The notes under the pieces are model-generated. The model was not told the DNA's origin. It saw nothing but the letters and a program-made list of their open reading frames with translations, and ran no database searches. Source: an uncultured Bacteroidales bacterium (GTDB lineage Bacteria > Bacteroidota > Bacteroidia > Bacteroidales > Bacteroidaceae). From it: a stretch of 64,000 nt of DNA. The stretch covers positions 26,908 through 90,907 of the forward strand of contig CACZCX010000018.1 of assembly GCA_902779875.1 (NCBI GenBank). Reading direction: 5' to 3'. The translations under genes were made by a program, and so were the position numbers. Shown piece after piece: positions 8,155 through 16,569 of this stretch (positions within the stretch are counted from its first letter, which is position 1; every line of letters begins with the position of its first letter).

Positions 8155-8769
8155 CTACTCTCTATATATAATGTATGGAATGTCGTGAATGTCAATTGTA
8201 CCATAACCTTTACCGTGTTGTGGATCATAACAATCTACTTCTGTACAATCTATAATTTTTCCCCATCGTGTTTTTTGTGAAAGATACTCCTTGCCAACAA
8301 TCCAATGTCCATCTCCTGTGTTTATTATCATGGGGTAACTACCCATACTTTGAAAGGCTGTTTCCATTTGGCTAGCATAATAATTGGGGACTTTTTCTCC
8401 GTCAACTATTGCATCCCAGGAAAGTCTAGTCCAAGATTCACCTGAACATGCTTCTACTATTGTCTCAAGTTCTTCACCTGTGAGGGAATATTCTGCGCCA
8501 TAGGATAAATCTAGTTTATCACATTTCCTTGCTACTGTTTCTAAAGCTGAACCTATATCTGGATCTTGTCCATTTATTACATAAGCGACACAACAAACTC
8601 CACAATTATATGTGGAATTATAGATATCTTTAGATTTCTTTTGTCGGGGAATAAAAGTCTCAAGGGAATCGTCATCATCGTAATACTCATAGAAATCGGT
8701 TTGAACACACGACGAAAGAACAAACAACGTTCCCAAATACACAATCAATCCAACTGCAAACTTTCTCAT
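8155..8769 (-). CDS. Lipoprotein with C39/papain-like cysteine peptidase features
   Basis: The lipoprotein signal MRKFAVGLIVYLGTLFVLSSC (Cys21) precedes an acidic linker (YYDDDDS). The following domain has the layout of a papain-fold or C39-like peptidase: a Cys motif YNCGVCCVAYVI with C56 as possible nucleophile, a long helical middle part, a His motif GDGHWIVG with H155, and an acidic residue D182 in CYDPQHGKGYG. C39-like domains use the same Cys, His, Asp order and the YDP motif. Activity is inferred, not shown. It is AT-rich like the lipoprotein gene 52 nt downstream; they may be cotranscribed. An extracellular or periplasmic location is expected. Confidence 0.6.
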   Translation of the reverse strand: MRKFAVGLIVYLGTLFVLSSCVQTDFYEYYDDDDSLETFIPRQKKSKDIYNSTYNCGVCCVAYVINGQDPDIGSALETVARKCDKLDLSYGAEYSLTGEELETIVEACSGESWTRLSWDAIVDGEKVPNYYASQMETAFQSMGSYPMIINTGDGHWIVGKEYLSQKTRWGKIIDCTEVDCYDPQHGKGYGTIDIHDIPYIIYRE

Positions 8770-9225
8770 ATATATTTATTATTACAAAACCATGTCGGGC
8801 TACCGTATCTTCTGTTATAAATAGGTTTCAATAATATCTTTACTAAAACATTATCAACAAACAAGTAACAGAACGGCATAATCAGTAAGGTTTCAGCGAA
8901 TATACGTTTTTTTTAAATTTCCCCTCTTTTTCTCGTTAAAATATTGACATTAATCATTTGTAAGGCTGGCTAAAAGAGAATCGGGTACAATTCTTCCTTT
9001 GATGTCGCTTTGTGTGATTGCGAGGACCGGCAGCTTGTCGTTTTGTTAACTATGCGTCTGCACTTGCGTTAAAATAGTGTAATTATTACGGTTGATTTTA
9101 AGATTTGAGGGGCTATATGTTACAATGAAGCGGGGGAATGTGTAATTTCGCGGCCGAAAACGAAAAGAGAATATTTTTAAGTATCGGCAAAGGGCCGATG
9201 ATGATGTTAATCAACTAAGTACATT
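8770..9225. other. 456-bp intergenic region upstream of the SulP gene
   Basis: AT-rich spacer between the divergent lipoprotein and SulP genes. I see no coding sequence. A TAATTTCG element (9143-9150) resembles the Bacteroidetes -7 box for the SulP gene, without a clear -33 partner. A small hairpin (ATCGGC/GCCGAT, about 9183-9199) lies in the presumed SulP leader. Nothing else was recognised. Confidence 0.5.
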
Positions 9226-10905
9226 ATGGATTTCAAAGGTGGTTTCAGACCTAAACTGTTCTCGACTCTCAAGGACGGTTACAACAAACAGACTCTTGTT
9301 CAGGACCTGCTCGCAGGTGTAATTGTAGGTATAGTGGCTCTGCCGCTTGCCATTGCATTCGGTATTGCATCGGGGGCGACCCCCGAGGCCGGTATCCTGA
9401 CGGCAATCGTTGCCGGTTTCATAATCTCGTTCTTTGGCGGCAGTAAAGTTCAGATAGGCGGACCTACAGGTGCGTTTATCGTTATCGTATACGGCATAAT
9501 CCAGGAGTACGGCATGAGCGGTCTCTGCATCGCGACCTTCATGGCGGGCGCGTTCCTTATACTTATGGGCGTGCTTCATCTCGGAACAATAATCAAGTAC
9601 ATTCCTTATCCAATAGTTGTGGGCTTTACAAGCGGTATAGCCCTGACAATATTCGCAACCCAGATCAAGGACCTGTTCGGACTTCAGATCGATGATGTTC
9701 CGGCCGGATTCCTTGACAAGTGGGGGGTATACTTCAACCATTTCGACACCGTGAACTGGTGGTCACTTCTGGTGGGTGTCCTGAGCATACTCATCATTGT
9801 GTTCACACCAAAGGTGAGCCGCCGCGTACCCGGTTCACTGGTGGCAATCATCCTTATGACGGTCGTAACCCTCATTCTCAGCAGTCTCGGCGTGGAGGGT
9901 ATAGAGACCATCGGTGACAGGTTCTCAATCTCGACAAACCTGCCCCAGCCTGAAGTTCCCAAGATCAATTGGGACAGCATCCGCCGTCTGGCACAGCCCG
10001 CCATGGTAATAGCCATGCTGGGTGCCATCGAGTCGCTGCTCTCCGCAGCTGTAGCAGACGGTGTGATAGGTGACCGTCATGACAGCAACCAGGAGCTTAT
10101 AGCTCAGGGCGTTGCCAACATGGTATCGCCTCTTATAGGTGGTATACCCGCTACCGGTGCAATAGCACGAACCATGACTAACATCAATAATGGCGGACGC
10201 ACCCCGGTGGCCGGAATCGCTCACGCCATTGTCCTGGCTCTCATCTACCTCTTCCTCATGCCTCTGGTCAAGTTCATCCCCATGTCTTGCCTGGCCGGTA
10301 TCCTGGTAGTGGTATCATATAACATGAGCGAGTGGCGTAGCTTCAAGGCCATCCTCAAGAACCCCAAGTCCGATATCACCGTACTTCTGGTAACTTTCTT
10401 CCTGACAGTGATATTCGACCTCACGGTTGCCATCGAGGTGGGTGTGCTGATTGCCTGCCTGCTCTGCATGAGACGTATGGCTGAGACCACCAACGTATCA
10501 GTTCTCAGCGATGAGATCGATCCCAGTGCCGACAGCGACGTTCAGGGCAACCTGGAGCACCTGGTAATACCCGAGGGTGTGAAGGTGTACGAGATAAACG
10601 GTCCCTATTTCTTTGGAATAGGAAACAAGTTCGAGGAGATGATGGGCGATATGGGTGCGCGTGCCAAGGTGCGCATAATCCGTATGCGTAAGGTTCCTTT
10701 CATTGACTCGACCGGCGTACATAACCTGACCAACATGTGCCGCATGTGTAACCAGATGGGTGTCAAGGTGGTGCTGTCAGGTGTCAATCCTCAGGTGATG
10801 AAGGTCATAGAGGATGCCGGAATGGATGATATCGTGGGCAAGGAGAACATCTGCAGCCACATAAACATAGCTCTCAAACGTGCTGAGGAGCTGCTCAAGA
10901 AGTAA
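9226..10905 (+). CDS. SulP family anion transporter with STAS domain
   Basis: Inner-membrane SLC26/SulP-type carrier for sulfate, bicarbonate or related anions; 559 residues. The N-terminal 420 residues are hydrophobic, with the SulP signature region VALPLAIAFGIASGATPEAG near residues 38-57 followed by GGSKVQIGGPTGAF. Later motifs include GGIPATGAIARTMTNINNGG. The C-terminal part from about residue 445 is a cytoplasmic STAS domain (VKVYEINGPYFFG, RMRKVPFIDSTGVHNL). The gene stands alone between intergenic regions. Bicarbonate uptake is a plausible role, but specificity cannot be assigned. Confidence 0.92.
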   Translation: MDFKGGFRPKLFSTLKDGYNKQTLVQDLLAGVIVGIVALPLAIAFGIASGATPEAGILTAIVAGFIISFFGGSKVQIGGPTGAFIVIVYGIIQEYGMSGLCIATFMAGAFLILMGVLHLGTIIKYIPYPIVVGFTSGIALTIFATQIKDLFGLQIDDVPAGFLDKWGVYFNHFDTVNWWSLLVGVLSILIIVFTPKVSRRVPGSLVAIILMTVVTLILSSLGVEGIETIGDRFSISTNLPQPEVPKINWDSIRRLAQPAMVIAMLGAIESLLSAAVADGVIGDRHDSNQELIAQGVANMVSPLIGGIPATGAIARTMTNINNGGRTPVAGIAHAIVLALIYLFLMPLVKFIPMSCLAGILVVVSYNMSEWRSFKAILKNPKSDITVLLVTFFLTVIFDLTVAIEVGVLIACLLCMRRMAETTNVSVLSDEIDPSADSDVQGNLEHLVIPEGVKVYEINGPYFFGIGNKFEEMMGDMGARAKVRIIRMRKVPFIDSTGVHNLTNMCRMCNQMGVKVVLSGVNPQVMKVIEDAGMDDIVGKENICSHINIALKRAEELLKK

Positions 10906-10935
10906 CAGACTTACCTTGAAATAAACATATGACCT

Positions 10936-10970
10936 AGGGCCGGCCGCAATTTGCGGTCGGCTCTACTTTT
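10936..10970 (+). terminator. Terminator after the SulP gene
   Basis: Roughly 12-bp GC-rich stem (10936-10947 with 10953-10964) and a 5-nt loop, followed by CTTTT. A second hairpin of about 11 bp lies just downstream (10989-11018, arms GCCTGAACC.../...GGTTCAGGC). The stretch to the MraZ boxes holds no other recognisable feature. Confidence 0.65.
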
Positions 10971-11083
10971 CAACAGGTTACGTGCCAGGCCTGAACCGCC
11001 GCTTTAAGTGGTTCAGGCTAATTATTTGATAATGAATGCCATTGGTTATAAACAATTGGTTGATAACTTTTTTAATCAAAAAG

Positions 11084-11108
11084 TGGGGCAAAGTGGGCCA
11101 AAGTGGGT
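11084..11108 (+). promoter_or_regulatory. MraZ operator: three TGGGN repeats
   Basis: TGGGG (11084-11088), TGGGC (11094-11098) and TGGGT (11104-11108) repeat with an exact 10-bp period and 5-nt spacers of CAAAG-like sequence. This is the known MraZ binding pattern (TGGGN repeats separated by 5 nt upstream of mraZ). The boxes lie at the -33 region of the promoter whose -7 element is at 11119, so MraZ binding should repress the dcw operon. Confidence 0.85.
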
Positions 11109-11118
11109 GATTTTTATA

Positions 11119-11126
11119 TAACTTTG
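11119..11126 (+). promoter_or_regulatory. -7 element of the dcw operon promoter
   Basis: TAACTTTG matches TAnnTTTG, 27 nt before the mraZ ATG. The -33 region falls inside the MraZ boxes. Its position also rules out the upstream in-frame GTG at 11103 as the mraZ start. Confidence 0.65.
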
Positions 11127-11153
11127 AAACCGGATATTGATTATCAGGCTAAA

Positions 11154-11609
11154 ATGAGTTTCATAGGACAGTTTCCCGTACGTCTGGATGTCAAGAACAG
11201 GGCATTCATGCCGGCAGGATTCCGCCGCCAGATACAGCAGGCGGGGGAGCAGACTCTGGTGGTCCGCAAGGATTACTTTGAGAACTGTCTTGTGGTCTAT
11301 CCCGCATCGCAGTGGCAGCAGGAGATTGCCGGCGTGAGGGCTAGGCTCAACCGGTTTGACGGAAACCAGCAGATGGTTTACCGCAAGCTGGTATCGGAAG
11401 CTCAGGAGGTGCAGTTGGACAGCAACGGTCGCCTGCTGCTGCCCAAGTCATTGCTTGACAAGGTCGGGATTAAGCAGGATGCCCTGTTCGTGGGCATGGA
11501 GCAGACTATAGAGATATGGAATCCCGATGTGGCTGCGGGTGCAAACCAGCAACCGTTCATGTCAGACGGTGAATTCGCCGACAGCCTGAAAAAATTCATG
11601 ACTGAGTGA
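11154..11609 (+). CDS. mraZ: Transcriptional regulator MraZ
   Basis: DNA-binding AbrB-like protein that controls the division and cell-wall cluster. The 151-residue protein has two MraZ half domains: the first with FPVRLDVKNRAFMPAGFR, the second with EVQLDSNGRLLLPKSLL, containing the DxxGRxxxP-like signature. I chose ATG 11154 because an in-frame GTG at 11103 lies within the operator and upstream of the promoter. It is the first gene of the dcw operon; rsmH follows after 25 nt. Confidence 0.93.
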   Translation: MSFIGQFPVRLDVKNRAFMPAGFRRQIQQAGEQTLVVRKDYFENCLVVYPASQWQQEIAGVRARLNRFDGNQQMVYRKLVSEAQEVQLDSNGRLLLPKSLLDKVGIKQDALFVGMEQTIEIWNPDVAAGANQQPFMSDGEFADSLKKFMTE

Positions 11610-11634
11610 TACGCATTACATACATAGCAGATAA

Positions 11635-12543
11635 GTGGACACAAACGGGACATATCATGTACCGGTCCTTCTCAAGCAAAGTGTAGAAGGGCTTGTGGCA
11701 GATCCTGACGGGATCTATGTGGATGCCACCTTCGGAGGTGGCGGCCACTCCCGCGAGATAGTGTCCCGACTCAGCCCCAAAGGTCATCTGTACGGTTTCG
11801 ACCAGGATGCCGACACCATGAACAACATAATCCCTGACGACCGTTTCACATTCGTCTACTCCAATTTCCGTTACATGCGCAATTTCATGCGCTGGTATGG
11901 CCATGACAAGGTTGATGGCATACTGGCCGACCTGGGTGTGTCTTGGCATCACTTTGATGACAGCACACGCGGTTTCTCGTTCCGTTTTGAGGGACCCATT
12001 GACATGCGTATGAACCAGAAGGAGGGGTTCAAGGCATCGGATGTGCTGAACGACTACCCCGAGGAGCGTCTGGCGCAGCTGTTCTGGCTGTACGGGGAGT
12101 TGCAGAACGGACGTCAGCTGGCCCAGGCGATAGGCCGCGCACGCAAGAACTGCCGCATGGAGACGGTGAGCCAGCTCATGGAGGCTGTGCGACCCGTAAT
12201 AGGCCGTGAGCGTGAGAAAAAGGATACCGCCAAGCTGTTCCAGGCTCTGCGAATGGAGGTGAACCATGAGGTTGATGCTCTGCGTGAGATGCTGGAGAGT
12301 TCCGTGGAGCTGCTTGACAAGGGCGGACGTCTGGTGGTGATAACCTATCACTCCATCGAGGACCGCATGGTCAAGAACCTGATGAAGAGCGGTAACATAG
12401 AGGGTGACATAAAGACGGATTTCTACGGAAACCGCGAGGTGCCTTTCAGGACAATAGGCAAGCCGATCATTCCCGATGCACAGGAGCAGGCTGTCAACCC
12501 GCGTTCACGTAGTGCCAAACTCAGGATATGTGAGAGGATCTGA
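11635..12543 (+). CDS. rsmH: 16S rRNA (cytosine-1402-N4)-methyltransferase
   Basis: SAM-dependent methylation of C1402 in 16S rRNA. The protein starts V(M)DTNGTYHVPVLLKQ, the normal RsmH N-terminus, from a GTG at 11635. The SAM-binding loop YVDATFGGGGHSREI and the later VDGILADLGVSWHHFD are diagnostic, and the C-terminus contains the conserved NPRSRSAKLRICER. Length (302 residues) is typical. It is the second gene of the dcw operon and ends 1 nt before the ftsL-like gene. Confidence 0.95.
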   Translation: MDTNGTYHVPVLLKQSVEGLVADPDGIYVDATFGGGGHSREIVSRLSPKGHLYGFDQDADTMNNIIPDDRFTFVYSNFRYMRNFMRWYGHDKVDGILADLGVSWHHFDDSTRGFSFRFEGPIDMRMNQKEGFKASDVLNDYPEERLAQLFWLYGELQNGRQLAQAIGRARKNCRMETVSQLMEAVRPVIGREREKKDTAKLFQALRMEVNHEVDALREMLESSVELLDKGGRLVVITYHSIEDRMVKNLMKSGNIEGDIKTDFYGNREVPFRTIGKPIIPDAQEQAVNPRSRSAKLRICERI

Positions 12544-12544
12544 T

Positions 12545-12865
12545 ATGGAGGAGAACAGTACAAGCAGACAGGGTAGGGTTAACATCATGAAATCCATGCC
12601 TGACTTTATTCACCGCAACATATGGCTGCTGGTGGAGATACTGTTCTGTGTGATCGTCTACATAGGAAACCGTTATGCATATCAGCGTGACCAGGCTTAC
12701 GCCGAGAGGCTCAGACGCGAGCTGGTGGATATGGAGTACCAGACTCTGAACACCACGAGTGACGTATCGGCCAAGAGCAAGCCTTCATATATCGAGAAAG
12801 TGGCGACCAGAAACGGCTCTGGCCTGCAGCCTTCCACTGAACCGCCGTTCCGACTGCCTAAATGA
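12545..12865 (+). CDS. ftsL: FtsL-like cell division protein
   Basis: Small bitopic protein of 106 residues in the position of ftsL between rsmH and ftsI. A cytoplasmic N-terminus is followed by one membrane segment (WLLVEILFCVIVYIGNRYAY) and a periplasmic helix with coiled-coil character (RDQAYAERLRRELVDMEYQ). Divisome FtsL proteins have the same layout and little sequence conservation, so the call rests on topology and position. Start ATG 12545 lies directly after the rsmH stop. The end overlaps ftsI by four bases (ATGA). Confidence 0.8.
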   Translation: MEENSTSRQGRVNIMKSMPDFIHRNIWLLVEILFCVIVYIGNRYAYQRDQAYAERLRRELVDMEYQTLNTTSDVSAKSKPSYIEKVATRNGSGLQPSTEPPFRLPK

Positions 12866-15066
12866 GTATTATGACCGATAAGGATGACGCTCGCAAGCAG
12901 GAGAAGAAGAGGGTATCACGCAAGTACTACTCCCTGTTCCTCTTCATGTCGGTATGGGGCGTATTCATTATCGTCAAGATGGGGCTGGTCATGTTCGCGG
13001 AGCGTTCGTTCTGGAACGAGGTGGCCAAGAACCTGACATCGGTGGACCGTGTCATAGAGCCTCACCGCGGCAACATACTGAGTGATGACGGCCTGCTGTT
13101 GGCAAGCAGTGTGATTCAGTACAGGGTGTTCCTGGATTTCAAGACAAGTGAGAAGGCTCCGGAGCGCGCCAAGAAGGACCAGATGAGAAAGGATACGCTG
13201 TTTACCAGACATCTGGCTGAATTTGCGCGTCAGATGCACGAGATATTCCCAAACATATCGGTCCAGCAGTTCGCTGACCATTATGAGAAGGGTTACCAGT
13301 CCAAGTCGCACTCCTGGGTGCTGCTTCCGGGCTATTCCAGAAACAGTTTCCCCATTACGTACAACCAGTACAAGTCACTGCGCAAGACGGTATGGCTCAA
13401 GCCCAAGTACGAGCGCTGGTTCTATGCATCGGAGGAGAAGATATCACGTGTCAAGCCGTTCGATGCACTGGCTGACCGTACCATAGGCAGCATGTATGAG
13501 GGTAAGGACTCGGCCAAGAACGGACTTGAGCTCTCGTTTGACTCGCTGCTGCGCGGCATTCCCGGTCGCGGGCATCAGGAGAAAGTACAGAACATAACCC
13601 GTATGGTGGCCGATATCCCGCAGATTGACGGATGTGACGTGCATACCACCATAAACGTGGATATGCAGGATATCGCCGAGGTGGCCCTGCGCAAGGAACT
13701 GGAGTTCAGGAACGCGGCATCGGGCATTGTGGTGCTGATGGAGGTGCCCACCGGTGACATCAAGGCTATCGCCAACCTGACCAAGACCTCATCGGGTCAG
13801 TTCGTGGAGAGTCAGAACAACGCAGTCAAGGAGATATTCGAGCCGGGCTCCACATTCAAGCCGGTATCCATGATGGTGGCTTTTGATGACGGTAAGATAT
13901 CCATGACGGACAGCGTATTCTGCGAGTGGGGTTCCTACCGCGGATTCGGCGGAGTGGAGATGACCGATGCCTCACACGGCGGAAAGAAAGGATTCGGATG
14001 GCTGGATGTGCCTCATATCATAATGAACTCATGCAACATAGGTACTTCCAAGCTCATCCATGCGGCATACAAGGATAATCCCGAGTCATTCGTGGACGGC
14101 ATATACCGTACCGGCATAAACACCCACTTTGACCTGCAGCTTACAGGAACTGCCGCTCCGGTAATTAAGCGTGACGGCTACTGGGATGCCACACGACTGC
14201 CGTGGATGTCGATAGGATACAACACGCAGCTGCCGGTCATAAACACCCTGGCGTTCTACAACGGCGTGGCCAACGGCGGATGCATGGTGGCGCCCCGTCT
14301 GGTGACCAAGGTGACACGTGAGGGTAATGTGGTGGAGGAGTATCCCGTGGAGGTGGTCCGCCGCCATATGTGCAAGGACGAGACACTGAGCAAGATCAGA
14401 TATATGCTGGAGCAGGTGGTGGCCGACGGTACCGGTAAGAACGCGGGTTCCAAGTACTTTACGGTGGCCGGCAAGACAGGTACGGCACAGCTCTCACAGG
14501 GCGCGGCCGGTTACAAGAACGGCAAGCGTACCCATATGGTGTCGTTCTGCGGTTACTTCCCTGCCGACAACCCGCAGTATTCCTGCATAGTCTCCATCCG
14601 TACCGACGGAGGTGCGGCAGGTGGTGCCACATGGGCTGCTCCGGTATTTCATGAGATTTCGGAGAAGGTTATGGCCAGCCGTAACCTCAGGGACGTAAAG
14701 GAGGCTTATGACTCCACACGCCAGTTCATACCCAAGGTGTTGCCCGGCGACCTGGCCAAGGCAAGCCTGGTACTCAAGGAACTGGGTAAGAAGAATCTGA
14801 TGAGGCGCGCCGACCGTTCGGTGGCCGACAGTGTATGGGGTACGGTTAGTTCCGACTCCGGACGTTATGTCATGAACTATGTGGAATTCCACGACGGCAT
14901 AGTACCCGATGTACGCGGTATGGGGGCATCGGACGCCCTTTATCTGCTGGAGCATATGGGTATGAGGGTCAGCATGGAGGGTGTGGGCAAGGTTAAGAGC
15001 CAGGTTCCAGCACGTAACACGAGATTCCGCAAGGGTGACAGGATTAGTTTGACTTTATCAATGTGA
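12862..15066 (+). CDS. ftsI: Penicillin-binding protein, division transpeptidase FtsI/PBP3 type with PASTA domain
   Basis: Septal peptidoglycan DD-transpeptidase of the divisome. Residues 25-50 form a membrane anchor, followed by the PBP dimerisation domain (EPHRGNILSDDG). The transpeptidase domain has the three active-site motifs S330-T-F-K333, S390-C-N392 and K538-T-G. A single C-terminal PASTA domain (GIVPDVRGMGASDALYLLEHMG, about residues 676-734) is present, as is usual in Bacteroidetes FtsI. Length 734. It overlaps ftsL by ATGA and is followed 6 nt later by murE. Confidence 0.94.
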   Translation: MSIMTDKDDARKQEKKRVSRKYYSLFLFMSVWGVFIIVKMGLVMFAERSFWNEVAKNLTSVDRVIEPHRGNILSDDGLLLASSVIQYRVFLDFKTSEKAPERAKKDQMRKDTLFTRHLAEFARQMHEIFPNISVQQFADHYEKGYQSKSHSWVLLPGYSRNSFPITYNQYKSLRKTVWLKPKYERWFYASEEKISRVKPFDALADRTIGSMYEGKDSAKNGLELSFDSLLRGIPGRGHQEKVQNITRMVADIPQIDGCDVHTTINVDMQDIAEVALRKELEFRNAASGIVVLMEVPTGDIKAIANLTKTSSGQFVESQNNAVKEIFEPGSTFKPVSMMVAFDDGKISMTDSVFCEWGSYRGFGGVEMTDASHGGKKGFGWLDVPHIIMNSCNIGTSKLIHAAYKDNPESFVDGIYRTGINTHFDLQLTGTAAPVIKRDGYWDATRLPWMSIGYNTQLPVINTLAFYNGVANGGCMVAPRLVTKVTREGNVVEEYPVEVVRRHMCKDETLSKIRYMLEQVVADGTGKNAGSKYFTVAGKTGTAQLSQGAAGYKNGKRTHMVSFCGYFPADNPQYSCIVSIRTDGGAAGGATWAAPVFHEISEKVMASRNLRDVKEAYDSTRQFIPKVLPGDLAKASLVLKELGKKNLMRRADRSVADSVWGTVSSDSGRYVMNYVEFHDGIVPDVRGMGASDALYLLEHMGMRVSMEGVGKVKSQVPARNTRFRKGDRISLTLSM

Positions 15067-15072
15067 CAGGAT

Positions 15073-16521
15073 ATGGTGACAATAGGAGAACTTATTTCAG
15101 GACTTAAGACAGTCCGCACGGTAGGTGACACAGGTATTGAGGTGACCGACATCCAGATAGACTCACGCAAGGCAGCCAGGGGTTGTCTGTTCGTGGCTAT
15201 GCGCGGTACGACGACTGACGGACATCAGTTCATACCCAAGGCAATCGAGTTGGGCGCAACTTCGGTGCTGTGTGAGGTTATGCCTGAGGAGACTGTCCAG
15301 GGCGTGACATATATTCAGGTTCCGGACTGCGAGGATGTGGTAGGCACGGTTGCCACCAGGTTCTTTGGCGACCCCTCAAGCAAGGTCAGGCTGGTGGGCG
15401 TGACCGGCACCAACGGTAAGACTACCATTGCCACCTTACTGTATAACATGTTCCGCAAGATGGGATATAAGGCAGGCCTGCTGTCAACGGTCTGCAACTA
15501 CATAGACGGCGAGCCCGTACCCGCCGACCATACCACTCCCGATCCCATAACCCTGAACCGTCTGCTCGGACGTATGGCCGATGAGGGTTGCAAGTATGTG
15601 TTCATGGAGTGCAGCTCACATGCCATTGTACAGAAGAGGATAGGTGGTCTCAAGTATGCAGGCGGTATATTCACCAACCTGACACGTGACCATCTGGATT
15701 ACCATAAGACCGTTGAGAACTATCTCAAGGCCAAGAAAATGTTTTTTGACGGCCTGGGCAAGGATGCCTTTATGGTAACCAACCTGGATGATAAGAACGG
15801 ACTGGTCATGGCTCAGAACACCAAGGCCAAGGTAATGACTTACTCGCTGCGCAGCATGAGCGATTTCAAGGGTCGTCTGCTGGAGTCAGGATTTGACGGC
15901 ATGCTGCTGGAGATAAACGGACGTGAGGCGTTCCTCAGGTTCATAGGCAAGTTCAACGCAAGCAACCTGCTTGCCGTATACGGTGCAGCCGTGATGCTGG
16001 GCCGCGATCCCATGGAGGTGCTCACGGTAATGAGTACCCTGGTGCCGGTGAACGGCCGCTTTGACGCCATCCGCGCTCCCAAGGGCTACACCGCCATCGT
16101 GGATTACGCCCATACTCCCGATGCTCTGACCAACGTGCTTACGACCATAGTCGATGTGCTCGACGGCAAGGGTCAGATTATCACTGTGGTAGGAGCGGGC
16201 GGAAACCGTGACAAGGGCAAGCGTCCTCTCATGGCTCAGGAGAGCGTGAAATACAGCGATAAGGTTATTATCACTTCCGATAACCCCCGTTTCGAGGAGC
16301 CTCAGGATATCATAAACGATATGCTGGCAGGTCTGACCAAGGAGGATATGCAGAAGGTCATCACCATAGTTGACCGCCGTGAGGCCATACGTACAGCCTG
16401 TATGTTGGCCCAGAGCGGTGACGTGATCCTGGTGGCAGGCAAGGGCCATGAGGATTATCAGGATGTCAAGGGCGTCAAACACCATTTTGACGACCATGAA
16501 GTAATACGCGAGTGTTTTTAA
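15073..16521 (+). CDS. murE: UDP-MurNAc-tripeptide synthetase MurE
   Basis: Cytoplasmic Mur ligase adding the third residue to UDP-MurNAc-L-Ala-D-Glu. The ATP-binding loop GTNGKTT is at 112-118, the central domain contains [14 protein letters not shown], and the substrate-selecting motif D403-N-P-R406 predicts meso-diaminopimelate rather than lysine. The 482-residue length is typical. It starts with ATG followed by GTG (MVTIGEL) 6 nt after ftsI. Confidence 0.96.
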   Translation: MVTIGELISGLKTVRTVGDTGIEVTDIQIDSRKAARGCLFVAMRGTTTDGHQFIPKAIELGATSVLCEVMPEETVQGVTYIQVPDCEDVVGTVATRFFGDPSSKVRLVGVTGTNGKTTIATLLYNMFRKMGYKAGLLSTVCNYIDGEPVPADHTTPDPITLNRLLGRMADEGCKYVFMECSSHAIVQKRIGGLKYAGGIFTNLTRDHLDYHKTVENYLKAKKMFFDGLGKDAFMVTNLDDKNGLVMAQNTKAKVMTYSLRSMSDFKGRLLESGFDGMLLEINGREAFLRFIGKFNASNLLAVYGAAVMLGRDPMEVLTVMSTLVPVNGRFDAIRAPKGYTAIVDYAHTPDALTNVLTTIVDVLDGKGQIITVVGAGGNRDKGKRPLMAQESVKYSDKVIITSDNPRFEEPQDIINDMLAGLTKEDMQKVITIVDRREAIRTACMLAQSGDVILVAGKGHEDYQDVKGVKHHFDDHEVIRECF

Positions 16522-16535
16522 TATGTGAAACGAGT

Positions 16536-16567
16536 AATTCTCAATTCTCAACTCTCAATTCTCAATT
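16536..16567 (+). repeat. Short tandem repeat, 7-bp unit
   Basis: The unit AATTCTC occurs four times (one copy is AACTCTC) plus a partial fifth copy, filling most of the 48-nt gap between murE and mraY. It sits immediately before the mraY start codon and could vary in copy number. A similar AATTCTC-rich spacer is not seen elsewhere in the window. Confidence 0.8.
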
Positions 16568-16569
16568 GA

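Noticed and set aside
11103-11153. GTG start for mraZ
   Set aside because: It lies inside the third MraZ box and upstream of the -7 element.
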